A stretch of 64,000 nt of DNA from Chthonomonas sp. UBA2017 (GCA_002335425.1 DDCB01000025.1:62001-126000); one strand, 5' to 3'. Counted from the first letter of the stretch, positions 43,126-52,506 are shown. The notes: a model not told the origin generated them from the sequence alone. Program-made: numbers and translations.

Positions 43126-43998
43126 ATGTCCGTCGTCGGTTTTGTTGGCCTAGGTGTGATGGGGGGCCCGATGGCCGGTCACCTCGTTGCCGCGGGAAAG
43201 GGGCCGGTCTGGGTCTGGAATCGGACCCCTGCCAAAGGGGAGCCTCTGCGAGCCCAAGGCGCCCAGGTCGCGGAATCTCTTGCGGATCTGGCCCAACGTT
43301 GCGAGACGATCATCCTTTGTCTCGGAGCGACGGAGGACGTTCAAGAAGTTTGCCGCGCATTGGCTCCTTTGGCCCGGCCTGGAACCCTCTTCATCGATCA
43401 TTCGACGATCTCGCCGCAAGGGGCTGAGCAGTTGCATGCCGAGCTCGCGGCGCAGCAATTACGGTTTGTCGATGCGCCGATCACCGGCGGCAGTATGGGA
43501 GCCCAAAAGGGCACGTTGACGATCTTTTTAGGGGGCGACCCCGAAGACTGCGGCGAAGCCGCTTCGAGCGTCTCCCCGTATGCCAAGCGAGCCGAGCGAG
43601 TCGGTGGACCCGGCGCGGGACAGCGCATGAAAATGGCGAATCAAATTGCAGTCGGAGGAGCGTTGCTCGCTCTTTGCGAATCGCTCAGCTTTGCGCAAAA
43701 GGCTGGCCTCGATCTGGCCCAAACGCGCGAACTGCTGGCCGGAGGAGCCGCCGGATCGTGGGCCTTTGATAACTATGGCCCCAAGATCTTGGCTTCCGAC
43801 TGGTCCCCCGGCTTTTCGATCAAGAACCAAAACAAAGACTTTCGATACTGCGAAGAGACCGCTTCTCAGATCGGTGCTGACGTCCCCGGAGTGAGGCTGG
43901 TCCATCGGCTCCTTGCCGAAATCGAAGCTCGCGGAGACGGGGAACTCACCACCTGCGTACTGTTTGAAGAACTCTTGCGACGAGGATTCGACTCGTGA
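43126..43998 (+). CDS. 3-hydroxyisobutyrate dehydrogenase-family oxidoreductase
   Basis: This 290-residue NAD(P)-dependent beta-hydroxyacid dehydrogenase has the Rossmann motif GFVGLGVMGGPMAGHL, the substrate signature VDAPITGGSMGAQKGTL, and the catalytic Lys in GPGAGQRMKMANQ. The C-terminal all-alpha domain is complete. Candidate substrates in the family are 3-hydroxyisobutyrate, tartronate semialdehyde or related acids; which one applies is not decidable. It leads an operon with an ABC importer, overlapping the next gene by GTGA, so it may act on an imported compound (inference). Confidence 0.85.
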   Translation: MSVVGFVGLGVMGGPMAGHLVAAGKGPVWVWNRTPAKGEPLRAQGAQVAESLADLAQRCETIILCLGATEDVQEVCRALAPLARPGTLFIDHSTISPQGAEQLHAELAAQQLRFVDAPITGGSMGAQKGTLTIFLGGDPEDCGEAASSVSPYAKRAERVGGPGAGQRMKMANQIAVGGALLALCESLSFAQKAGLDLAQTRELLAGGAAGSWAFDNYGPKILASDWSPGFSIKNQNKDFRYCEETASQIGADVPGVRLVHRLLAEIEARGDGELTTCVLFEELLRRGFDS

Positions 43999-45491
43999 AC
44001 CAGCCGATCCGCATGGTCGGCATCTCGAAGCGATTCGGGAGCGTCCAAGCACTTCAAGGTGTCGATCTGAAGGTCGAGCCAGGCACGCTCCATGCGTTAG
44101 TCGGGGAAAATGGCGCGGGCAAGAGCACGCTGATGAAGGTTCTTTACGGCCAGCTCCAGCCCGACGAAGGGACTCTGGAGATCGAAGGCACTCTCCGTCG
44201 ATTCGCCCATTCTCGGGACGCCATCGCCGCCCAGATTGGCATGGTCAGTCAACACTACAGCATCATCCCCGAGCTGACTTGTCTGGAGAATTTGATGCTC
44301 GGCGCCGAGCCGGGAGCTTGGCTGGAGCCACGATCCGCAACGGAGCGAGCCAGCACCCTGGCCGACCGGATGGGATTTCGGTTCGACTGGAATGAGCCTG
44401 CGTCCAAGCTGAGCACCGCCGCCGCACAAAAGCTCGAGATCCTGAAGCTTCTTTGGCGCGAAAGTCGGCTCATGATCTTGGACGAGCCAACGGCGATGCT
44501 GAGTCCGGCCGATTCCGACGCGCTCTATGCATCGCTCCATCGGTTGGCGGCGGAGGGAGCGACGGTCATTGTCGTCACTCACCGACTGCCCGAAGTCATG
44601 GACCACTGTCGCGACGTGACGGTGTTGCGCGGCGGAAAAAGAGTCTCTTCCTTTCCCGTCGCCGAGACCGATCCGAGGCAGCTGAGCGAGGCGATCATCG
44701 GGCGCTCGATGATCGAGACCCAAGTCGAGGTCCGAGTCGGCCGAGAGCCGATGCTTGTCATGAGGGACCTGCGGATTCAAGGCGACCGGGGGCAGGAAGC
44801 GGTGAAAGGAGCCACCGGGGAGCTACGCGTCGGCGAGGTCGTGGGCCTGGCGGGGGTCGATGGCAGCGGCCAGCACGAGCTTTTTCAGGCCATCACCGGT
44901 CACGCCAAAATTCTGGGTGGGACGCTCGACTTCCTGGGCCAGTCAATCCTGGTGGCGAGCCCGCGTCAGATTCTGGAAATGGGGGTGCGGCTTATCCCCG
45001 AAGATCGACACGCCGAAGGCGTGGTCGAAGATTGGACGCTGGAGGAAAACTCATCCCTCGGTCTCCACCGGCTCGCGCCGTTTGCCCAAGGCTCGCGGGT
45101 CAACATCCGGGCCCGATCCGAGGAGACTCAGAAGATGATCGACCGATTTCAGACCAAGTGTCGCGATCGATATTCGCTCATGCGAAGTCTCAGCGGGGGA
45201 AATCAACAGCGGTTCGTTGCTGCTCGGGCCCTGGCCCACCAGCCCAAGCTGGTCTTGGCTTTTCAGCCGACCCGTGGACTCGATATTGAGGGCACCCGTC
45301 AAGTTTATGCCGCGCTGCGGGATCAGGCCCAAGCCGGTTCTTCGGTGTTGGTCGTCAGCTTTGACTTGGATGAGCTCTTGATCCATTGCGACCGAATTCT
45401 GGTGATGGAGCACGGCCGGCTTCTGGAGCCGCCGGCAGACTTGGCCCGAGATCGACAAGCGATCGGGGCGCTGATGGTGGGAGCGGCTTGA
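43995..45491 (+). CDS. nupA: Double ATPase of a nucleoside-type ABC importer
   Basis: The 498-residue protein carries two tandem ABC modules as in RbsA/BmpB/NupA. The first has Walker A GENGAGKSTLMK, a divergent signature LSTAAAQKLEILK and Walker B LMILDEPTAML. The second has a degenerate Walker A (GVDGSGQHELF) and an intact signature LSGGNQQRFVAARAL. That combination is normal for the carbohydrate/nucleoside uptake class. Starting at GTG 43995, it overlaps the dehydrogenase by 4 nt. Two matching permeases follow, but no substrate-binding lipoprotein is present. Sugar import is the alternative. Confidence 0.85.
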   Translation: MNQPIRMVGISKRFGSVQALQGVDLKVEPGTLHALVGENGAGKSTLMKVLYGQLQPDEGTLEIEGTLRRFAHSRDAIAAQIGMVSQHYSIIPELTCLENLMLGAEPGAWLEPRSATERASTLADRMGFRFDWNEPASKLSTAAAQKLEILKLLWRESRLMILDEPTAMLSPADSDALYASLHRLAAEGATVIVVTHRLPEVMDHCRDVTVLRGGKRVSSFPVAETDPRQLSEAIIGRSMIETQVEVRVGREPMLVMRDLRIQGDRGQEAVKGATGELRVGEVVGLAGVDGSGQHELFQAITGHAKILGGTLDFLGQSILVASPRQILEMGVRLIPEDRHAEGVVEDWTLEENSSLGLHRLAPFAQGSRVNIRARSEETQKMIDRFQTKCRDRYSLMRSLSGGNQQRFVAARALAHQPKLVLAFQPTRGLDIEGTRQVYAALRDQAQAGSSVLVVSFDLDELLIHCDRILVMEHGRLLEPPADLARDRQAIGALMVGAA

Positions 45492-46501
45492 AATCACTTC
45501 CTTGGAGTGTGATCTTTCTGATTTTGGGGTGCTTCGCGCTGGTCGTCGTGCTCCTTCAGATCATTGGCGTCGCGCCGGGCGAGGCGGTCCAAGCGATGGT
45601 TCGAGGGTCGCTGGGGACGGCCCGAGGATGGTCCGGCACGCTGCGAGAAATGACCCCACTGCTCTTCGCTGGCCTCGCCGTTTACGTGGGGCTCCGGGCG
45701 GGTCTCTTCAACATCGGGGCCGAAGGGCAGTTCGTCGTCGGGGCGTGTGCCTCGGCGGTCGTGGCAATCCACGTTCCAGGCGTCCTGGGTTGGATTTTGT
45801 CTGGGATCGCCGGTCTGATCGCAGGCGCGCTCTGGGCCTTCCCGGCGGGGTGGATCAAGGCTTATCGAGGCGGGCATGAGGTGGTCTCGACGATCATGCT
45901 GAACTTCATGGCCCTTCAGCTGACGAGCTATCTCGTGCTCGGTCCGATTCGAGATCCATCCAAGGACGACGCGACCACACCGGATGTCTTGTCGCCGATG
46001 CGCCCGCTCCTCGAAACCCAGTTTGACGGCAGTTCATTTCGACTTCATGCGGCCTGGCTCATTGGGATCTTGCTCATTCTCGGATTCGGTTGGTGGCTGA
46101 AAAAGACCGTTCAAGGCTATGAGCTCAACGCCACCGGAGCCAACCCGAAAGCGGCCCAGATGGCGGGGGTGCCGGTGCCCAAGGTCACGCTGCTCGCGAT
46201 GTGTGCGAGTGGAGCCTTCGCGGGGCTCGGCGGAGCGTTTCACGTCCTGGCCTATGAACAGAGGTTTTACAACGACTTTTCGCCCGGATATGGCTACAAC
46301 GCGCTGGGCGTGGCCCTCTTGGCGGGCGGCTCGCCGTGGGCCCTGATTCCGGCGGCCCTGATCTTTGGCATCTTAGGCCAAAGCGCCTCATCGCTTCAGA
46401 TCATGGAGGTCCCCAAGGGGATGACGAGCATTCTGCTCGGCTTACTGATCATCGGATTTGCGGTGTTTCGATATCGAAATCGGGAGGTGAATCGTGGCTG
46501 A
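45488..46501 (+). CDS. nupB: ABC importer permease, nucleoside/sugar type
   Basis: This 337-residue BPD_transp_2-family permease has about eight to ten helices, with the family motif GLRAGLFNIGAEGQFVVGA and GHEVVSTIMLNFMA. The best start is TTG 45488, overlapping the ATPase stop as TTGA; a GTG at 45512 is the alternative. Its pairing with the 284-residue permease that follows matches the asymmetric two-permease arrangement of bacterial nucleoside importers. Confidence 0.82.
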   Translation: MKSLPWSVIFLILGCFALVVVLLQIIGVAPGEAVQAMVRGSLGTARGWSGTLREMTPLLFAGLAVYVGLRAGLFNIGAEGQFVVGACASAVVAIHVPGVLGWILSGIAGLIAGALWAFPAGWIKAYRGGHEVVSTIMLNFMALQLTSYLVLGPIRDPSKDDATTPDVLSPMRPLLETQFDGSSFRLHAAWLIGILLILGFGWWLKKTVQGYELNATGANPKAAQMAGVPVPKVTLLAMCASGAFAGLGGAFHVLAYEQRFYNDFSPGYGYNALGVALLAGGSPWALIPAALIFGILGQSASSLQIMEVPKGMTSILLGLLIIGFAVFRYRNREVNRG

Positions 46502-47348
46502 TTTCGTCCAGTTTTTGGGGCTCGCCTTTGTCCTCGGAGTTCCGGTCGTCTTGGCTGCGATGGGGGGACTGACGAGCGAGCGTTCAGGTGTGATGAACAT
46601 CGGGCTCGAAGGCAAAATGCTCTTCGGGGCGTGCGTGACGGCGATGGTCGCAACGTCCACGCAAAACGCATGGCTCGGGCTGGTCGGGGGGATCGGAGCG
46701 GCGATTCTGGCGAGCTTGCTCCATGGGGTCCTGACCCAGGTTTACCGGATGGACCATGTCATCAGTGGCATGTCGATCAACATCTTGGCGTGGGGAGGCA
46801 CGAGCTACCTCTACAGTCCTCACTTCACCGACCGAGCGTTCGGTTCGACGATCCCCGTCGTCCCCAGGGAGGTCTTTTACCTTCTCGCGGTCGCGATCCC
46901 GGCTGTGATTTGGGTGTATCTCAAGCGGACTCGGGGCGGAATTCGACTCATGGCCGTCGGCAACGATCCCGAAAAGAGCCGGCAGATGGGCATCGATCCG
47001 ATTCGAGTTCGATTCATGGCCCTCGTCGCGACGGGCGTCTTTTGCGGACTTGCGGGCGCGATGATCGTCAGCAATACGGGAAGATTTTCCGAAGGGATGA
47101 CGAGTGGCCGCGGATTCATTGCACTGGCGGCGCTGATCATCGGTGGATGGCGGCCTGTGCCGACGATGATTGCATGCTTTGCGTTCATGCTCTTTCAGGC
47201 ATTACAGATCCAGTTTCAAGGCCAAGCGATCTTCGGAGTCATGTTGCCGAATGAGCTTTGGCTTTCGATGCCTTACTTGGTGACTTTACTTGCATTAGCC
47301 GGACTGATTTCAAAGAACTCAGTCCCCGCGGGACTTGGAAAAGCATGA
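46494..47348 (+). CDS. nupC: Second ABC importer permease, nucleoside type
   Basis: This 284-residue BPD_transp_2 permease contains LTSERSGVMNIGLEGKMLFG, the counterpart of the NIGAEGQF motif in the first permease, plus VYRMDHVISGMSINILAWG and several hydrophobic helices. It starts at GTG 46494, overlapping the previous gene by 8 nt. Together with the upstream ATPase and permease it would form the transmembrane part of one importer. GC3 falls near its 3' end, and the fall continues into the next gene. Confidence 0.85.
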   Translation: MADFVQFLGLAFVLGVPVVLAAMGGLTSERSGVMNIGLEGKMLFGACVTAMVATSTQNAWLGLVGGIGAAILASLLHGVLTQVYRMDHVISGMSINILAWGGTSYLYSPHFTDRAFGSTIPVVPREVFYLLAVAIPAVIWVYLKRTRGGIRLMAVGNDPEKSRQMGIDPIRVRFMALVATGVFCGLAGAMIVSNTGRFSEGMTSGRGFIALAALIIGGWRPVPTMIACFAFMLFQALQIQFQGQAIFGVMLPNELWLSMPYLVTLLALAGLISKNSVPAGLGKA

Positions 47349-48061
47349 GAATTTGGACCAGTTTCCTTCTTGTCTTCGCACTGAGCTCGTCTGGGGCTCA
47401 GCTCAACATTCGCGATTCAAGTAAGCCATTAGCGGATCCAAAGTTTGCCAGTGCGACTGCGCGCGCACAATTTCGAAAAGTCTTAGCAGTTTTTGAAAGA
47501 CCGAAGTCGATCTTTCTTCAGCTTGAAGGTGGGGGTGCCCGTCGATCGATTTGGGTGCGAGGTCGGCAAGCTCGGTTCCATCGGGCCGACGTGATCTGGG
47601 CCCACGACGGAAAGACTCTGACCGCTCGATTTCCGCGTCAAAACATCTTCATTTCCGGAGTCTGCTCACGCACCGATCTCTACGAGACCTTAGGGAATCA
47701 AGACCACAGCGTCGATCCGTTTTTGAGGAATCTCTGGCGCTCGATGAACCCAATTCGTCAGTTTTTGGGACCCGAAATGACGATGACGGCCACCGGCTCC
47801 ATCCAGCTTTCTGGAGTGGGCGACTGCTTTATTCTGACAGGGAAGAGTGCGACTCGTCGGCTCTCAATCGTCGCCCGAAAATCGAATGGAGTGCCGGTGA
47901 CTTTGACGGCGGACAGTCTGGATCGCCAAGGGAAAGTCCTGAGCACGAGCACCGTCACTTTCTTAAAAGTTCAGAGAAATCTTTCGATGCCGCCGGAGAC
48001 TTTTCGAGTCAAACCCCAGGGCAATGAGCGCCGAATTGGGATTTCAAAGGCTCCTGACTAA
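47345..48061 (+). CDS. Secreted LolA-like protein
   Basis: The 238-residue protein has a signal peptide (residues 1-18, ending SSGAQ). A single beta-rich domain follows, whose layout (a helix with ARAQFRKVLAVFERPKSIFLQLEGG, then many strands) recalls LolA/LolB-like or DUF2092 lipid-binding folds. The match is loose. Its ATG overlaps the permease stop. It is the last gene of the operon and ends just before a bidirectional terminator. As it is not a BmpA-type lipoprotein, it does not obviously replace the missing substrate-binding subunit. Confidence 0.5.
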   Translation: MRIWTSFLLVFALSSSGAQLNIRDSSKPLADPKFASATARAQFRKVLAVFERPKSIFLQLEGGGARRSIWVRGRQARFHRADVIWAHDGKTLTARFPRQNIFISGVCSRTDLYETLGNQDHSVDPFLRNLWRSMNPIRQFLGPEMTMTATGSIQLSGVGDCFILTGKSATRRLSIVARKSNGVPVTLTADSLDRQGKVLSTSTVTFLKVQRNLSMPPETFRVKPQGNERRIGISKAPD

Positions 48062-48068
48062 AGAGCAG

Positions 48069-48102
48069 AAAAAAGGCCTAGACTCAGGGCAAAGTCTAGG
48101 CC
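48069..48102. terminator. Bidirectional intrinsic terminator
   Basis: Arms 48075-48084 and 48093-48102 pair perfectly over 10 bp. On the plus strand a GT-rich stretch with T-run follows within 20 nt, closing the operon ending at 48061. On the minus strand six T residues follow directly, serving the S41 protease gene. A second, weaker hairpin (CCCCT/AGGGG, about 48126-48144) lies on the same gap. Confidence 0.75.
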
Positions 48103-48164
48103 GAACTGTTGGTTGTTTTTTTGAACTTCAAGACCCCTCTTCTTGAAAGGGGCCTTCAAGATGA

Positions 48165-49457
48165 TTACCGAACCGAACCCGTGAAAAGTTTCAGAGCTTC
48201 GGCAACGCCCGGGTCGTTCTCTTGGTTGAACCGAGTCGGGGCCGGAGCCGTGAAGTCGGGCTTGACGCCATTGCCTTCTAGTCGGACTCCCTTAATCGTG
48301 ATGTAGTCCGTAAAAGGATACTGAAGTTGGAATCCATTGCTGACCGGCACGACGGTCGAAGCCAGCACCGCGCCCGCCGATCGCGAACCGATGACTTTCG
48401 AGCCTCGCAGCTCCTGAAGGCCTGCCGCCATCATCTCGCCGGCGCTGCCGGTGCCGCCGTTGATGAGCACCACGACTTGGCCCGAGTAGGGATCGCTGCT
48501 CAGGCGCATCCCGCGCACTTTTTGGGTGCCCCAAGCGGCCACGTCCACGAGGTTGGCCGACTCGACGTTCTTCTCTTTTTTGTAAGATTCGAGCATGCTG
48601 CGGGTGATAAAGGTGCCGAGGGCTTCGTCGGGCTTGAAGAAGTGGCCCGAAAGGTGAAGCAGGTTCAAAACCGCGCCGCCGCCATTGCTGCGAAGGTCCA
48701 AAACGATCATCTTGGCTTTCGCTTTGGCTTCTTCCATGATCGTGTTGATTCGGTCTCGATTGTAGGACATAAAGGAGGGGATGCGAACGACCGCCACTTG
48801 GTCGTTTTGCACCCATCGAATCGTCTCCGGTTCGGCCATCGAGAAGCTGCGTCGGGTGATTTCGAGCGGCTTGACGGTGCCGTCAGCTTTCTTGATTTCG
48901 ATCTTCACCGAAGTGCCTTCGGCCCCTGACAGGGCAGCCGAGCTTTCGGCCTTCTTGCCCTCAATGGTGATGATCATGTCGCCGACTTCGACTCCAGCCT
49001 TCTGCGCGGGCGCATCGGCGATCACGTCCACGACGCGCAGACCTTCGGGGGTCGGCTCCAGCCGAACTCCGAGCCCGACCATCCGTTGGGTGGTGAAGGC
49101 TTGGGCCGCACGGGGGGAGAAGAGGACGATGTGGCTATAGCCAAACTGTTGGAGGGATCGGTTGACTGCGGCGGCAAAGGCTTCGGGAGTCTTCGCATTG
49201 TCCATGGCCTCTTTGTTCTTGGCCAGCAGCTCCGCGAGCTTGCTAAAGTCAGCGCCCCCGGCAAAGGCCGAGGTCGTGAGAACGCGGGACATCCGCTCGA
49301 TGATCTGACTTTTCTGTTCGCTGGTCAGCTCTGAGGTCGCGGCGGTTTGACCCGTCTGCTGGGATCCCGCCGGAGCTGAGCCTCCTTGGGCCCAAGCCAA
49401 GCTCATGCCGATCGTCGCCATCAGGCCGAGGGCAAAAATTCTTCGTATGACATTCAT
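48165..49457 (-). CDS. S41-family (C-terminal processing) protease
   Basis: The 430-residue protein has a signal peptide (ending AWAQ). A helical segment with FGYSHIVLFSP (candidate His) follows, then a PDZ domain (VDVIADAPAQKAGVEVGDMI) and the S41 core with DLRSNGGGAV, nucleophile GTGSAGEMMA and IGSRSAGAVLAS. In classical CtpA-type enzymes a Lys follows the TxGKG motif; here the position reads SAGAV, so a tricorn-like Ser-His-Glu arrangement is more likely. GVRLEGNGVKPD near the end is typical. It probably acts on exported proteins. Confidence 0.83.
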   Translation of the reverse strand: MNVIRRIFALGLMATIGMSLAWAQGGSAPAGSQQTGQTAATSELTSEQKSQIIERMSRVLTTSAFAGGADFSKLAELLAKNKEAMDNAKTPEAFAAAVNRSLQQFGYSHIVLFSPRAAQAFTTQRMVGLGVRLEPTPEGLRVVDVIADAPAQKAGVEVGDMIITIEGKKAESSAALSGAEGTSVKIEIKKADGTVKPLEITRRSFSMAEPETIRWVQNDQVAVVRIPSFMSYNRDRINTIMEEAKAKAKMIVLDLRSNGGGAVLNLLHLSGHFFKPDEALGTFITRSMLESYKKEKNVESANLVDVAAWGTQKVRGMRLSSDPYSGQVVVLINGGTGSAGEMMAAGLQELRGSKVIGSRSAGAVLASTVVPVSNGFQLQYPFTDYITIKGVRLEGNGVKPDFTAPAPTRFNQENDPGVAEALKLFTGSVR

Positions 49458-49580
49458 AAGCGCTTATCTTCTCGCAAAAGAGAGGTGGGCCGTCGCCGAC
49501 CTTCTAGCGCTCACTACGCCATCGAAAGCCAGAAAGTGCCCCCGTTTTTATCGGCAGACGGAGGCAACTTCCTGAAGAGT

Positions 49581-50426
49581 TCAACTCTGAGATCGAGCTC
49601 GGCGGCGAAGGAGCCAAGCCGTGCCTCCGGCCAGAGCTAGCATCGTCGCCGGCTCTGGAACCGGGGCAGGCGGCGGAGGCGGGGGCGGGGTCGGCCGTCC
49701 CGGCGACTGGAATCCAAACGGGATCGCGAGGCCCGGCAGAGCCAAGAACGGAGCGAGGTCGTCGATAAAGCCGATCGGGCTGTTGCCGGGGGTCAGGAGG
49801 CTCTCCGGCGTCGAAGGAATTTCAGTGTTCGGCACGAGGTCGGTGGCCGGGAGCTCGGGGACCTGAAGCTCGCCCGCCAAAATCGGCATTCCCGGCTCCA
49901 TCGCGTCCATCAAGCTGAAGACCTCTTCGCCCGTGAATCCCTCAGGCAAGATCGTCGAAATTTCCGGCAAGTCCTCGCCCACCGGGGGCTCGATGGCCCC
50001 GACCACGGGCGCGTTGGCGGTCGGCTTCTCCGGTCCGCGGGTAAGCGGGTTGCCACACGACTCCTTCAGAATCGGAGTGTTCTTGGAATCCACCCAGACC
50101 AAAGTACCTTTGCGTAGCGTGTAGACCTTGGATCGCAGGGTGCCATTGTCGGGCACGTTGTACATCGGGGTGCGATACGGCTTGCTCAGCCGGGTCAAGC
50201 GCAAGCCAGAAAAGTAGTTGAGAACCTCTTGGCGCGTCATCGCGAAGTGCCGCATATACCGGTCCATCACGACCTCATCGTTCCGAATCTGATTCATGAG
50301 GGCGGCATGGTTCGGAGCGGGGCGGTTAATGTAGGCGTTACGCTCCGGACGAGCTTCGGCCACGGTGCTGAACGCCACCCCGGCGATCACCAGTGCCACT
50401 GCCCATTGCTTCCAAGTCCGTCGCAT
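49581..50426 (-). CDS. PEP-CTERM protein
   Basis: The 281-residue protein has a signal peptide (MRRTWKQWAVALVIAGVAFS, cleaved near AEA) and a Pro-rich C-terminal half. It ends in VPEP, a hydrophobic helix and an Arg-rich tail (LLRRRARSQS), the PEP-CTERM sorting signal recognised by an exosortase. No catalytic domain is recognised in the body. ATG 50426 is chosen over an upstream ATG at 50465 because GAGG (50437-50434) sits 7 nt before it and the signal peptide starts there. The exosortase gene is not in the window. Confidence 0.72.
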   Translation of the reverse strand: MRRTWKQWAVALVIAGVAFSTVAEARPERNAYINRPAPNHAALMNQIRNDEVVMDRYMRHFAMTRQEVLNYFSGLRLTRLSKPYRTPMYNVPDNGTLRSKVYTLRKGTLVWVDSKNTPILKESCGNPLTRGPEKPTANAPVVGAIEPPVGEDLPEISTILPEGFTGEEVFSLMDAMEPGMPILAGELQVPELPATDLVPNTEIPSTPESLLTPGNSPIGFIDDLAPFLALPGLAIPFGFQSPGRPTPPPPPPPAPVPEPATMLALAGGTAWLLRRRARSQS

Positions 50427-50606
50427 TTTCTGACCTCGATTGTGTTCGACCGGCATCTTCTTCATTCAGTTCATCCTTGATGGGACCAAAGTCCCGGCGC
50501 GTCATGGACGAAGAGATTCAAGAACCGTGCCAATTTTTCATTGAGACGGGCAGAAAGCCCATAATGTTCGAATCATGGACAAAATTTTTTTATGATGAGC
50601 CTCAAG

Positions 50607-51314
50607 CTACTCGGAATAGTGCTCTTCGGCGAGAGCGCGCGCGCGAATCGCTCGTTCGATGATCTCGATGGCGTCGGCTGCGGCCGCTTGTTCGGCCTCT
50701 TTCTTAGACCGGCCCATCCCTTCGCCCATCACTTCGCTGTCGAAAAGGACTTGAACTCGAAATCGGCGTTCGTGAGCGTGGCCCGACTCGCCGACGATGC
50801 GATAAACCGGAGTCTTGCGCCAGTTCGCTTGGGCGATCTCTTGGAGCTTGGACTTGTGGTCGTTGGGGCTGACGTCGCCTCCACTGACCTGCATGAGGTA
50901 GTCGTTCAGCTGCTCAAGCACGAACCATCGAGCCTTTTCGAGCCCGGATTCCAGATAGATCGCCCCGATGATCGCTTCGAAGACATCGGCCAGGATGGAC
51001 GGCCGCGTCTTCCCGCCGACAGCCTCTTCGTTCGCACTGACCTCGATGAACTCATCCAGTCCCAGACTCAGAGCGACCTGAGCGAGCGGCGCTTCTTGAA
51101 CAACGCTGGCTTTGGCCTTGCTCATCATCCCTTGGTCCCAGTCGGGATGATGCTCGTATAGATACTGAGCCACGACCAGCCCCAAAACCGAATCGCCAAA
51201 AAACTCCAGACGTTCGTAGCTTTCCCGAACGGGGTCGACGGGGGCCGCTGACCGATGCCGCATCGCCAGGCGAAAGAGGCTTTCAGACTGCAGAGGGATG
51301 GAGGTCGGGATCAT
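50607..51314 (-). CDS. rnc: Ribonuclease III
   Basis: RNase III cleaves double-stranded RNA in rRNA and mRNA processing. The 235 residues contain the signature ERLEFFGDSVLGLVVA, the second acidic cluster ADVFEAIIGAIYLESG and a C-terminal double-stranded RNA-binding domain (DHKSKLQEIAQ, then SGHAHERRFRVQV and RSKKEAEQAAAADAI). Its ATG overlaps the aminotransferase stop by 4 nt, so it is co-transcribed and translationally coupled with that gene. Confidence 0.95.
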   Translation of the reverse strand: MIPTSIPLQSESLFRLAMRHRSAAPVDPVRESYERLEFFGDSVLGLVVAQYLYEHHPDWDQGMMSKAKASVVQEAPLAQVALSLGLDEFIEVSANEEAVGGKTRPSILADVFEAIIGAIYLESGLEKARWFVLEQLNDYLMQVSGGDVSPNDHKSKLQEIAQANWRKTPVYRIVGESGHAHERRFRVQVLFDSEVMGEGMGRSKKEAEQAAAADAIEIIERAIRARALAEEHYSE

Positions 51315-52498
51315 TCAGAAAGACTCGTCAGGAATTGGTGAATGCGATCCAGGCCTCGCTCCAAATCGGCTTGGCTCGCGGTGTAGCTCAACCGCAAGTG
51401 CTCGGGGCCATCAAAAACCGAGCCCGGCATCGTGGCCACATGGGCCTCTTGCAAGAGGCGCTGGCTCAGTTCAAGATCGCTTTTCAGGGCCCCGCCCAGG
51501 TAGGACTTGACCTCGGCAAAGACGTAGAAGGCCCCCTCAGGCTCAGGGACCACGAGTCCGGGGATCGCCCGAAGCTTTCTGACCATGAGGTCGCGTCGCT
51601 GCTGAAACTCGTCGCGCATGGCTCGGACGGTGTCGAGCGGCAAACTCAAGGCGGTGATCGCACCCACCTGGGCAAAGCTCGTCGGATTGCTGGTGACTTG
51701 GTCCTGGATATCCGCCATCGCCCGAGCGACGGGAGCCGGCGCACAGGCAAACCCGATCCGCCACCCGGTCATGGCGTAGCTCTTGCTGCAACCGGTGATT
51801 GTGACAGTTTGGGCGGCGATCTCTTGCCCCAGTGCGGCGATGCTTTCATGCGCCGGGCCGTAGGTCAGGTGTTCGTAAATCTCGTCGCTGATGATCCAAA
51901 GCCCATGTCGCAACGTCAAGGCTGCGATTCCCTTGAGCATGGCGCGATCGAGCATCGCCCCGGTCGGATTGCTCGGACTGTTGATGAGGATCGCCCGGGT
52001 TCGGGCGGAGATCGCAGCCCGGATCGCATCGAGGTCGGGCTTAAATCCGGACGAAGCATCCGTCGAAACGACGACCGGCACCCCGCCCGCCAGCTTGATC
52101 TGCTCGCGATAGGTCATCCAATACGGCGCAATCAGAATGACCTCGTCCCCCGGACTGATTAGGCTCATCAGGGCGTTGTACATACTGTGTTTCGCCCCAC
52201 AGCTCACCACGATCTGGTTCGTTTCGGCCTGGATGCGGTTTTCTCGCCGGAGCTTTTCGACGATGGCCTCTTTGAGCTGAGGGAGCCCGCTGCTGGCGGT
52301 GTACTTGGTGACGCCTCGGTCTAAGGCGTCTTTGGCGGCTTCGCAGATCGGCTGAGGGGTATTAAAGTCCGGCTCACCTTGGGCCATGCTGATGACGTCG
52401 ATGCCCTCAGCCCGCATCGCAGCGGCTCGGGCCCCCATCGCCAAGGTCGGCGAGGGTTCGATCAGTTCAGTTCGAGTGGCGAGCGGCAGGCTTTTCAC
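51311..52498 (-). CDS. aspC: Class I aspartate/aromatic aminotransferase
   Basis: This 395-residue PLP-dependent aminotransferase of fold type I, subgroup Ib (bacterial aspartate aminotransferase-like), shows MAQGEPDFNTP near the N-terminus, INSPSNPTGAML, DEIYEHLTYG, the PLP Lys in TGCSKSYAMTGWRIGF and a C-terminal LRLSY with the substrate-carboxylate Arg. Aspartate or prephenate/aromatic acids are possible substrates. It starts at GTG 52498, 8 nt after a TATTCT -10. Its promoter faces that of the divergent FecCD gene in a 35-bp gap. Confidence 0.9.
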   Translation of the reverse strand: MKSLPLATRTELIEPSPTLAMGARAAAMRAEGIDVISMAQGEPDFNTPQPICEAAKDALDRGVTKYTASSGLPQLKEAIVEKLRRENRIQAETNQIVVSCGAKHSMYNALMSLISPGDEVILIAPYWMTYREQIKLAGGVPVVVSTDASSGFKPDLDAIRAAISARTRAILINSPSNPTGAMLDRAMLKGIAALTLRHGLWIISDEIYEHLTYGPAHESIAALGQEIAAQTVTITGCSKSYAMTGWRIGFACAPAPVARAMADIQDQVTSNPTSFAQVGAITALSLPLDTVRAMRDEFQQRRDLMVRKLRAIPGLVVPEPEGAFYVFAEVKSYLGGALKSDLELSQRLLQEAHVATMPGSVFDGPEHLRLSYTASQADLERGLDRIHQFLTSLSE

Positions 52499-52506
52499 GG
52501 ATTTCG

